Assembly (NCBI GenBank): GCA_023436515.1
Contig: JAEZIV010000044.1
Coordinates: forward strand, 1-12,564
DNA: 12,564 nucleotides
Origin: Bacillota bacterium
GTDB lineage: Bacteria; Bacillota; Clostridia; Acetivibrionales; DSM-1351
Direction: 5' to 3'
Made by a program: the position numbers and the translations under genes. The notes under the pieces were generated by a model. That model did not search any database. It had not been told where the DNA came from and saw only the letters and a list, made by a program, of their open reading frames with translations. This document shows positions 6,731 through 12,564 of the stretch, piece after piece (positions within the stretch are counted from its first letter, which is position 1; every line of letters begins with the position of its first letter).

Positions 6731-6867
6731 TTCTCAATTTAGTAAAATTTAATAGCGGTCTTTGGGACTGTTAATTTATGTGCGCATTCTTACATTAATT
6801 TCTGTTTTTTTAGAAAAATAAATTATGAAGCCTTCGGGCACTTTTATGCCTGATAGCTCTAGGAGGT
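6712..6867 (+). promoter_or_regulatory. Predicted RNA switch that masks the secA ribosome binding site
   Basis: ACCTCCT (6712-6718), within the last codons of the upstream gene, pairs perfectly with AGGAGGT (6861-6867), the secA Shine-Dalgarno. GCT (6719-6721) can extend it with AGC (6855-6857) across a 3-base bulge. Between the arms are a hairpin TAGCGGTC/GACTGTTA (6753-6760/6766-6773, two G-U pairs) and two mutually exclusive small hairpins: GCC-TTCG-GGC (6830-6839) and CGGGCA/TGCCTG (6835-6840/6847-6852). No convincing secA promoter or terminator was seen in the 140-base gap. A ribosome at the end of the upstream gene would cover the left arm and free secA. Confidence 0.45.
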
Positions 6868-6870
6868 AAA

Positions 6871-9600
6871 ATGAAAAAATTTTTAGAAAGAATCATTGGT
6901 TCATATAGTGATAGAGAATTGAAGAGAATATACCCTATTGTTGATAAAATCGAGTCCTTGGAACCTGATATGCAAAAGTTGACGGATAGTCAGCTTAAAG
7001 CAAAAACACCTGAGTTTAAGGATAGGCTGGCAAAGGGTGAAACTCTTGATGATATACTTCCCGAAGCCTTTGCAGTCGTTCGTGAGGCATCGGTTAGAGT
7101 ACTGGGAATGAGACATTTCAAGGTTCAGTTAATTGGTGGTATTGTTCTGCATCAGGGAAGAATATCAGAAATGAAAACCGGTGAAGGTAAAACACTGGTG
7201 GCAACTTTGCCGATATATCTCAATGCCTTATCAGGTAAGGGAGTACATCTTGTTACGGTAAATGATTACCTTGCAAGAGTACAGAGCGAGCAGATGGCAA
7301 AGATCTATAACTTCTTAGGACTGACAGTGGGTCTTATTGTTCATGATATGGAAAATGACGATAGACGTGCCGCCTACAATTGTGACATAACCTATGCTAC
7401 CAACAATGAGTTGGGCTTTGATTATCTGAGAGATAACATGGTAATTTACAAGGAAGATATGGTTCAAAGAGAGCTGAACTATGCTATCGTCGATGAGGTT
7501 GACTCAATTCTTATAGATGAAGCGAGAACACCACTTATTATTTCCGGTATGGGCGACAAGTCCACCGACCTCTATAAGCATGCAAATTCCTTTGTTCTAA
7601 AGCTCAAGGCAAAGATTATCAAGCAAATGGATGACAAGGTAGACTCCGATGCAGTATACGATGAGGATTATATTGTTGATGAAAAGGCGCACACCTGCGT
7701 ATTGACAGCCAATGGTATAAAAAAGGCTGAGAAATACTTTGGAATAGAAAACTTATCCGATCCCGAAAACATGACTATATCACATCACATTAATCAGGCT
7801 ATTAAGGCACATGGTCTTATGAAAAATGAGAAGGACTATGTAATTAAGGATGGAGAAATAATTATTGTTGACGAATTTACCGGAAGAATGATGTATGGAA
7901 GACGTTACAGCGATGGACTCCATCAAGCCATTGAAGCAAAAGAGGGAGTAAAGGTTGAAAGAGAAAGTAAAACCCTTGCTACCATTACTTTTCAGAATTA
8001 CTTCAGAATGTATACAAAGCTGGCAGGTATGACAGGTACAGCATTGACTGAGGAAGGTGAATTCAATACAATTTATAAACTGGACGTTATTGTTATCCCT
8101 ACCAACAAAGATATGATTCGTAAGGATAATTCGGATGTTGTATATAAAAATGAGTCGGGTAAATTTAATGCCGTAATTGAAGATATCGTGGAATGTCATA
8201 GAAGAGGGCAGCCTGTGCTCATTGGTACAATTTCAATTGAAAAATCAGAGTTCCTGAGCGTTATGCTCAAAAGGAGGGGTATTTCTCACCAGGTACTTAA
8301 TGCTAAATACCATGATAAGGAAGCTGAGATTATCGCGCAAGCAGGTAAGTTTGGGGCAGTTACAATTGCTACAAACATGGCGGGTAGAGGTACGGATATA
8401 GTACTCGGAGGTAACTCCGAATATCTGGCAAAGGGTGAAATGCGCAAAAGGGGCTATTCCGAAGAGTTGATAAGTGCTTCAACCAGCTTTAATGACACTG
8501 AGGATGAGATTATTCTCGAAGCCAGAAGTACCTTCAAGGAGCTGAATGAAAAATATAAGGTCCTCACAAATACAGAGAGAGAAAAGGTTGTGGAGGCAGG
8601 TGGACTTCATATCATCGGTACTGAGAGACATGAGTCAAGGCGTATTGATAATCAGTTAAGAGGTCGTGCCGGACGTCAGGGAGACCCTGGATCATCCAGA
8701 TTCTATATTTCTCTTGAAGATGATCTTATGAGATTATTCGGTTCTGAAAGACTTACCAGCATTGTTAACGCATTAGGTCTGGAGGATGACCAGCCAATTG
8801 AGCATAGGATGCTTACAAATGCTATTGAGAATGCTCAGAAAAAGGTTGAAGGCAGAAACTTCGATGTTCGTAAGCGAGTTCTCCAGTACGACGATGTTAT
8901 GAACAAACAAAGAGAAATTATTTATGCTCAGAGAAAAACTGTTCTTAATGGCGATAACCTGAGGGATTACTTTATCAAGATGTTTGAAAGCCTTATTGAT
9001 GGGGTTATTTCAACCTACTGCGCTGAAAACGAGTATGCTGAAATGTGGGATTGGGACTCAATGATCGGCTACCTTGAAAATATATTCCTGCCACAGGGAG
9101 CCTTGCAGGTTTCTGAGGAGGAAAAAGCTACCTTTGACAAGCAGGATCTGAAGGAAAAACTCATGGATATTGTTAACAAAATCTATGAGTATAAGGAAAA
9201 TGAGATTGGCACTGAGCTGATTAGAGAGCTTGAAAGAGTTGTACTTCTTAAGGTGGTGGATGAAAAGTGGATGGATCACATTGACTCCATGGATCAGTTG
9301 AAGCATGGAATTGGCTTAAGAGCTTACGGACAAAGGGATCCTGTAATAGAGTATAAGTTCGAGGGCTTCCAGATGTTTGAGGAAATGATAAAAAACATTC
9401 AGGAGGATTCCATCAAACTGCTTGTACGATCACGTTTAGATAAGGAGAAAGCTCCTCAGCGTGAAAAGGTTGCTGAACCTGTCGCTGCAAGTCACGGAGA
9501 TGAACCTAAAAAACCGGTAGTAAATAAGGATAGGGTGGGAAGGAACGATCCATGTCCCTGTGGTAGCGGTAAAAAGTATAAGGTTTGCTGCGGTAAGTAA
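6871..9600 (+). CDS. secA: Preprotein translocase ATPase SecA
   Basis: Motor ATPase that binds SecYEG and drives unfolded preproteins across the cytoplasmic membrane. The 909 residues are full length. Domains in order: NBD1 with Walker A MKTGEGKT (101-108) and Walker B VDEVD (207-211); the preprotein cross-linking domain inserted after about residue 225; NBD2 with [30 protein letters not shown] and [12 protein letters not shown]; the helical scaffold and wing; and a C-terminal zinc-binding tail [19 protein letters not shown] with Cys895, Cys897, Cys906 and Cys907, the SecB/ribosome-binding type. The ATG follows AGGAGGT (6861-6867) by three bases. Expression may be controlled by base pairing of that site with the upstream gene. 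prfB, often next to secA in Firmicutes, is not here. Confidence 0.98.
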   Translation: MKKFLERIIGSYSDRELKRIYPIVDKIESLEPDMQKLTDSQLKAKTPEFKDRLAKGETLDDILPEAFAVVREASVRVLGMRHFKVQLIGGIVLHQGRISEMKTGEGKTLVATLPIYLNALSGKGVHLVTVNDYLARVQSEQMAKIYNFLGLTVGLIVHDMENDDRRAAYNCDITYATNNELGFDYLRDNMVIYKEDMVQRELNYAIVDEVDSILIDEARTPLIISGMGDKSTDLYKHANSFVLKLKAKIIKQMDDKVDSDAVYDEDYIVDEKAHTCVLTANGIKKAEKYFGIENLSDPENMTISHHINQAIKAHGLMKNEKDYVIKDGEIIIVDEFTGRMMYGRRYSDGLHQAIEAKEGVKVERESKTLATITFQNYFRMYTKLAGMTGTALTEEGEFNTIYKLDVIVIPTNKDMIRKDNSDVVYKNESGKFNAVIEDIVECHRRGQPVLIGTISIEKSEFLSVMLKRRGISHQVLNAKYHDKEAEIIAQAGKFGAVTIATNMAGRGTDIVLGGNSEYLAKGEMRKRGYSEELISASTSFNDTEDEIILEARSTFKELNEKYKVLTNTEREKVVEAGGLHIIGTERHESRRIDNQLRGRAGRQGDPGSSRFYISLEDDLMRLFGSERLTSIVNALGLEDDQPIEHRMLTNAIENAQKKVEGRNFDVRKRVLQYDDVMNKQREIIYAQRKTVLNGDNLRDYFIKMFESLIDGVISTYCAENEYAEMWDWDSMIGYLENIFLPQGALQVSEEEKATFDKQDLKEKLMDIVNKIYEYKENEIGTELIRELERVVLLKVVDEKWMDHIDSMDQLKHGIGLRAYGQRDPVIEYKFEGFQMFEEMIKNIQEDSIKLLVRSRLDKEKAPQREKVAEPVAASHGDEPKKPVVNKDRVGRNDPCPCGSGKKYKVCCGK

Positions 9601-9696
9601 GATACTATAAACGAAATAGTGACAATAAATAGAGAGCTGTTAAGCTTAAAATAAATCATTAAAAGCTTTGATAATTTCCCGGGATAACCGGTAAAA

Positions 9697-9750
9697 TTGC
9701 CAGAAGGCAAAGGCGCATATGCATATTCGCATATGTGCCTTTTTGCCTTT
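9697..9750 (+). terminator. Terminator after secA, with an alternative hairpin
   Basis: A long hairpin spans 9704-9749: AAGGC AAA GGCGCATATGC pairs with GCATATGTGCC TTT (TT bulge) GCCTT, loop ATATTC, T-rich in the 3' arm. The bases GGCAA (9706-9710) can instead pair with TTGCC (9697-9701) in a compact stem with loop AGAA, excluding the base of the long hairpin. Both strands are nearly symmetric. It probably ends the secA transcript. Confidence 0.65.
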
Positions 9751-9919
9751 GTGCATATATTATAATTTTCTCATGCGGACAACTCATATTTGTTTGTCTA
9801 GAAAAGTACATGAACAATTAAATTAAGTTTGGTTGTCAAACGGATAAAGGCATACAAGGACATAGGTATATGCTATTCCTGACAATGAAAATATTGATAA
9901 ACAATTAACACTTTCATTA
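9751..9919. other. Gene-free AT-rich spacer between secA and the feo promoter
   Basis: No gene, tRNA or known RNA motif is visible. The full gap between secA and feoA is 542 bases: the secA terminator, this spacer, and the feo promoter and leader. The spacer holds a GACAA (9778-9782)/TTGTC (9794-9798) inverted repeat and, at 9880-9886, TGACAAT, a half-site like that of the first Fur box. Confidence 0.5.
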
Positions 9920-9948
9920 TTGACAATGATTATCAATTGAGATAACAT
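9920..9948 (+). promoter_or_regulatory. Promoter of the feo operon
   Basis: TTGACA (9920-9925), a perfect -35, 17-base spacer, TAACAT (9943-9948) as -10. Transcription would start near 9955, giving a leader of about 190 bases before feoA. Both Fur boxes overlap this promoter. Confidence 0.7.
9921..9935. promoter_or_regulatory. Fur box 1
   Basis: TGACAATGATTATCA matches the 7-1-7 Fur consensus TGATAATNATTATCA at 14 of 15 positions, counting the free centre. Symmetry extends outward to ATTGACAAT-G-ATTATCAAT (9919-9937) with a single asymmetric pair. It overlaps the -35 box, so iron-loaded Fur would block RNA polymerase. Confidence 0.8.
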
Positions 9949-9953
9949 AGAAT

Positions 9954-9968
9954 TGAGAATAATTATCA
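9954..9968. promoter_or_regulatory. Fur box 2
   Basis: TGAGAATAATTATCA is a second 7-1-7 match with one mismatch, 33 bp (about three helical turns) downstream of box 1 and on the predicted transcription start. Paired boxes on the same helix face suggest tight repression. Confidence 0.75.
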
Positions 9969-9997
9969 AATAGTTATTATATAAGAGATAGTTAACT

Positions 9998-10100
9998 GTT
10001 GCACCCGCAAGGGCCTTAAATATATTTTAAGTGTGCCAAAGGCGCACAGTAGGGGGTGTAGCGTGAAGTTCATTCTTTTTGTCATGGAGCTTTTCACGCT
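9998..10100 (+). promoter_or_regulatory. Structured leader RNA of the feo operon
   Basis: Four consecutive hairpins: CCC-GCAA-GGG with a GNRA loop (10004-10013); CTTAAA/TTTAAG (10015-10031); GTGTGCC-AAA-GGCGCAC (10031-10047); and a long stem AGCGTGAA (10060-10067)/TTCACGCT (10093-10100), extendable inward by GTTCAT/ATGGAGC with bulges. CACCC (10002-10006) can alternatively pair with GGGTG (10054-10058), part of a ribosome binding site. No known riboswitch class was recognised. The density of stems and the possible switch suggest post-transcriptional control beyond Fur. Confidence 0.45.
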
Positions 10101-10146
10101 ATTGTTTGTGTCGCAGCGGTTGCAGCGAAATGGAGGTGTAGTATGA
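10063..10146 (+). CDS. Possible 27-residue membrane leader peptide overlapping feoA
   Basis: A GTG (10063) preceded by AGGGGGTG (10051-10058) opens a frame coding for MKFILFVMELFTLLFVSQRL then QRNGGVV, ending in TGA (10144-10146) that overlaps the feoA ATG as ATGA. The peptide is one hydrophobic helix with a positively charged tail, like a small membrane protein. The start codon is locked in the 8-bp stem 10060-10100. An alternative start is ATG 10084. The ATGA overlap suggests translational coupling to feoA, although feoA has its own GGAGG. It could be chance; protein evidence is lacking. Confidence 0.35.
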   Translation: MKFILFVMELFTLLFVSQRLQRNGGVV

Positions 10147-10364
10147 CACTGGATAAGGTAAACAGAGGAGATCAAATAGAAATAGTCTCCATTGAAGACA
10201 AGGACATTCGCGCTCAAGCAATACGCCTGTGCATCTACGAAGGATCTAAGCTGAAGTGCTCTGAGAAGCTGCCTTCCGGTCCCATTGTCCTTCAAAACAG
10301 AATGCAGGAAATTGCTATTAGCAGAAAGCTTGCTGAGAAGATTACAATTACCAAGGTTAGCTAA
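10143..10364 (+). CDS. feoA: Ferrous iron transport protein A
   Basis: A 73-residue cytoplasmic protein with the small SH3-like beta-barrel fold of FeoA: MTLDKVNRGDQIEIVSI, a central RLCIYEGSKLKC strand pair and a C-terminal AEKITITKV strand. FeoA assists the FeoB ferrous iron importer, probably by contacting it. GGAGG (10132-10136) lies six bases before the ATG. feoB begins 25 bases after its stop, so the two are in one operon. Upstream control is by two Fur boxes and a structured leader. Confidence 0.93.
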   Translation: MTLDKVNRGDQIEIVSIEDKDIRAQAIRLCIYEGSKLKCSEKLPSGPIVLQNRMQEIAISRKLAEKITITKVS

Positions 10365-10389
10365 CCATAGTGATGTGGGGGTTATTTTC

Positions 10390-12231
10390 ATGAAAAAGCA
10401 TGATAAACATCTGGTGCTTGTAGGAAATCCGAATGTAGGAAAGTCTGTTTTCTTCAATGCACTAACAGGTAAATACGTGGATGTTTCAAATTTTCCTGGA
10501 ACTACAGTAGATATAAGTACCGGACGGTTTGATGAATATATAGTTGAGGATACTCCAGGAATATATGGTGTATCCTCGTTTAATGACGAGGAAAGGGTGG
10601 CGAGAGATGTCATCCTTAACGGGGATATAATTTTAAATGTTATAGATGCAGTTCATATGCAGAGAGACATTTTTTTAACCCAACAGCTTATTGACATGGG
10701 AAAGCAGGTTATAGTAGCAGTTAATCTCATTGATGAAGCAACCAAGAATGGCATTAGTATTGATGTAAAGCTTTTATCCGAGCTATTGGGCGTCCCTGTT
10801 TATGCAACCTCTGCTGCCAAAGGTATTGGAATTGAGGAAGTACGAAAAAATATACCCTCTGCAAGGTGCGGAATAAAGACAGAGGGCGTTGAGGATATGC
10901 TTCAAAGCCTAACCGAAGCCAGTGGTTCAGATATAAAACCAGAGAATGGGAGTGCTGTGTCTCAGGCAGAAGCCCTATTGGTCCTTGAAGAGGATGAGGT
11001 GATATGTCAGAGGACAGGGCTGCCTTCCGGGGCAAAGCGTGATGAAATATATAAAAGACGGAGGGCCAGGGTTGATAAGATAATTAATATTGTGGTTGCT
11101 GATTCTTTTGAAGGCACCAGTTTTAGTACAAAGCTTGGAAGGCTAATGCTGAAGCCTTTAACTGGGCTTCCGATTTTATTGGCTATCATGGCTGCAATGT
11201 TCTGGTTTATTGGTGTTTTTATTGCCCAGATTGTTGTAGATTTTACAGAGGGCACTGTGATGGAAGGCTTATATAAACCATTTATAGAGAATATTTTAAG
11301 CTTTATCCCCGAGCATTCCTTTATCAGAAGCTTGATCATCGGCGATTTCGGACTACTTACAATGACTCCCATATATATGCTTGGTCTGCTCCTTCCGTTG
11401 ACAATTGGGTTCTACCTATTAATGTCCTTGCTGGAGGATTCAGGACTGTTGCCAAGAATTGCAGTTTTATCCGATAAAGCTCTTTCAAAGGTTGGACTTA
11501 ACGGCAGAGCTATTATCCCATTAATACTCGGCTTTGGCTGTGTGACAATGGCAACCATGACCACGAGACTCCTCGGTTCAAGAAGAGAAAGAGTAATAGC
11601 TACCTTTTTACTTGGCTTAACAATACCCTGCTCGGCACAGTTCGGAGTTATTATAGGCTTGCTTACGCCATTGGGCATAAAGTATATAATTGCATATACC
11701 ATCATTCTTATATTAATATTTGGAGTTTCAGGTGTGTTGATGAATAGGTTTCTCCCTGGTGAATCAACAGCTTTATTTATTGACTTGCCACCCATTAGAT
11801 CCCCCCAGGCAAAAAATGTTCTGAAGAAGACTTTGGTAAAAGCAAAAGCCTTCTTAGTGGAAGCTGCACCAATTTTTGCATTTGGAGCTGTTTTAATTTC
11901 AGTTTTACAATATACCGGAGCATTAACTGTAATTGAGAAGGCTATATCACCTGTAACTCAGCAGTGGCTCAAGCTGCCTAAAGAAGCATCTATTGTATTC
12001 ATAATGGGAATAATCAGACGCGATTTCGGGGCTGCCGGATTGAGTCATATGGTTTTATCCAGCGGTCAAATGTTGGTTGCATTAGTAACCATAACCCTGT
12101 TCGTACCCTGTGTAGGTTCTGTAATAATGATCTTTAAGGAAAGGTCAAAGCTTGAGGCCAGTTCCATATGGCTTGGAAGCTTCGGCATTGCTTTCCTTAT
12201 TGGAGGTATTCTGGCAGCCTTTATAGTTTAG
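10390..12231 (+). CDS. feoB: Ferrous iron transport protein B
   Basis: GTPase-linked membrane importer of Fe2+. The 613-residue product is on the short side for FeoB. N-terminal G domain: G1 GNPNVGKS (12-19), G2 in NFPGTTVD (34-41), G3 DTPG (54-57), G4 NLID (112-115). A helical spacer (about 165-250) includes a run KRRRAR. The membrane part from about 255 carries the Gate motifs GFGCVTMATMTTR (381 on, Cys384), IPCSAQFGV (Cys414), GIIRRDFGAAGL (about 540-551) and FVPCVGS (Cys574), cysteines typical of the permeation path. The frame is open from 10285, within feoA, but the ATG at 10390 after GGGGG (10377-10381) gives the family N-terminus. The variant IPCSAQFGV replaces the more common CSARLPVY. 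Confidence 0.96.
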   Translation: MKKHDKHLVLVGNPNVGKSVFFNALTGKYVDVSNFPGTTVDISTGRFDEYIVEDTPGIYGVSSFNDEERVARDVILNGDIILNVIDAVHMQRDIFLTQQLIDMGKQVIVAVNLIDEATKNGISIDVKLLSELLGVPVYATSAAKGIGIEEVRKNIPSARCGIKTEGVEDMLQSLTEASGSDIKPENGSAVSQAEALLVLEEDEVICQRTGLPSGAKRDEIYKRRRARVDKIINIVVADSFEGTSFSTKLGRLMLKPLTGLPILLAIMAAMFWFIGVFIAQIVVDFTEGTVMEGLYKPFIENILSFIPEHSFIRSLIIGDFGLLTMTPIYMLGLLLPLTIGFYLLMSLLEDSGLLPRIAVLSDKALSKVGLNGRAIIPLILGFGCVTMATMTTRLLGSRRERVIATFLLGLTIPCSAQFGVIIGLLTPLGIKYIIAYTIILILIFGVSGVLMNRFLPGESTALFIDLPPIRSPQAKNVLKKTLVKAKAFLVEAAPIFAFGAVLISVLQYTGALTVIEKAISPVTQQWLKLPKEASIVFIMGIIRRDFGAAGLSHMVLSSGQMLVALVTITLFVPCVGSVIMIFKERSKLEASSIWLGSFGIAFLIGGILAAFIV

Positions 12232-12270
12232 GTGGCAGGCGTGTATTGAAAAAGGGAGCGTGGATAAGCT

Positions 12271-12441
12271 ATGACCGTTAAGTGTGATGAATGCGGTTAC
12301 CTGTATGAAGTCAGGGAGCAGGAAGGCATTGAAAAAAAAGGAAATACAAAATGTCCAAGATGTGGTAAAATAAATCTTGAAAAGAGGGGCTGTGAGAATT
12401 GCAAAGGCTGCTCCTTATGGAAGTCCTGCAAAAAAACCTGA
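12271..12441 (+). CDS. 56-residue cysteine-rich protein in the feo operon
   Basis: Not assigned to a family. It has eight cysteines in 56 residues: KCDECG (Cys5, Cys8) and KCPRCG (Cys28, Cys31) look like a zinc-ribbon, followed by CENCKGCSLWKSCKK (Cys41, 44, 47, 53), which recalls the cysteine-rich tails of FeoB-associated small proteins and could bind iron or an iron-sulfur cluster. There is no membrane segment, unlike the usual FeoB-associated Cys-rich protein. The ATG at 12271 is preceded by GGGAG (12254-12258) at a long 12-base spacing. It lies 39 bases after feoB and 14 bases before the Fur-family gene. Role in iron handling (FeoC-like, metal chaperone or sensor) is inferred from context. 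Confidence 0.75.
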   Translation: MTVKCDECGYLYEVREQEGIEKKGNTKCPRCGKINLEKRGCENCKGCSLWKSCKKT

Positions 12442-12455
12442 GGGGAGTTTTGTTC

Positions 12456-12564
12456 TTGATTACTGGTGACAATGGCTTTCTTAAAGAGAAATTAAAGGAG
12501 TGCGGTTATAAATATACCGGGCAAAGAGCAGCAATACTTGATGCAATGATTCAGTGCTCCGGAC
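12456..12564 (+). CDS. Fur-family metalloregulator, N-terminal part
   Basis: The gene runs off the right end; 36 codons are visible. From a TTG at 12456 (AGGGGAG at 12441-12447, spacing eight) it reads LKEKLKECGYKYTGQRAAIL near residues 9-28, the typical first helices of the Fur winged-helix domain (compare LK..G.R.T.QR..IL). No ATG is available in frame nearby, so the TTG start is likely. Whether it is Fur, PerR or Zur cannot be told because metal-site residues lie outside the window. Its place at the end of a Fur-boxed feo operon favours Fur and autoregulation. Its ribosome binding site begins on the last base of the upstream stop codon, so the two genes are tightly packed. Confidence 0.88.
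   Translation, partial: MITGDNGFLKEKLKECGYKYTGQRAAILDAMIQCSG

Noticed and set aside
6781..6830. Separate secA promoter in the gap (for example TAAATT at 6819-6824 as a -10).
   Set aside because: No acceptable -35 at 16-18 bases; the region is simply AT-rich. This matters for the switch hypothesis and should be tested by 5'-end mapping.
9955..10142. Possible NiCo (czcD) riboswitch before the feo genes, since that class responds to transition metals including iron in some clostridia.
   Set aside because: The hairpins seen do not show the conserved four-way-junction sequence I know for that class. A covariance-model search would settle it.
9966..10613. Long open frame on the minus strand (215 codons) across the feo leader, feoA and the start of feoB.
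   Set aside because: It is a shadow of well-supported plus-strand genes, has no ribosome binding site that I could see and no recognisable protein features.
11007..11795. Long minus-strand open frames inside feoB, and similar ones inside thrC, hom and secA.
   Set aside because: They mirror the codon structure of the real genes and encode no recognisable protein.

Overview
The window looks like chromosomal DNA from a low-GC Clostridia (Firmicutes) bacterium. Protein sequences, strong AGGAGG ribosome binding sites and sigma-A type promoters resemble cellulolytic Ruminiclostridium-type organisms; the genus is an inference from general similarity, not from a search. No tRNA, rRNA, CRISPR array, insertion sequence or phage gene was seen.

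Layout. (1) 1-4317, plus strand: threonine synthase (thrC) with its own promoter and terminator, then a second unit made of an HTH-ACT regulator, homoserine dehydrogenase (hom) and a membrane S component of an ECF vitamin/metabolite transporter. Hom and ThrC are the homoserine-forming and last steps of threonine synthesis; homoserine kinase (thrB) is not in the window. The HTH-ACT protein is the natural candidate to sense an amino acid and control this pathway. (2) 4344-5789, minus strand: an unrecognised membrane-anchored extracytoplasmic protein built from two copies of a domain of about 170 residues, ending against the threonine unit at a shared hairpin terminator. (3) 5911-9750, plus strand: a divergent promoter drives yerC (TrpR-like), a small membrane-spanning protein of unknown family, and secA. 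The last codons of the small gene carry a perfect 7-base complement to the secA Shine-Dalgarno sequence, a layout like the secM-secA translational switch of enterobacteria. This is the most interesting feature here. (4) 9920-12564, plus strand: an iron-uptake operon: a promoter overlapped by two Fur boxes, a long structured leader with a possible 27-residue peptide that overlaps feoA by ATGA, then feoA, feoB, an 8-cysteine mini-protein, and the start of a Fur-family gene that runs off the window. Fur boxes plus a fur-like gene as a distal gene suggest a negative feedback loop on ferrous iron import.

Several coding starts were moved inward from the longest open frame because a good ribosome binding site, a promoter position or family N-termini demand it (thrC, the ACT gene, hom, the duplicated-domain protein, yerC, feoB). 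Two starts remain puzzling: hom has a perfect Shine-Dalgarno sequence with no start codon at normal distance, and the small gene before secA has only a weak one.
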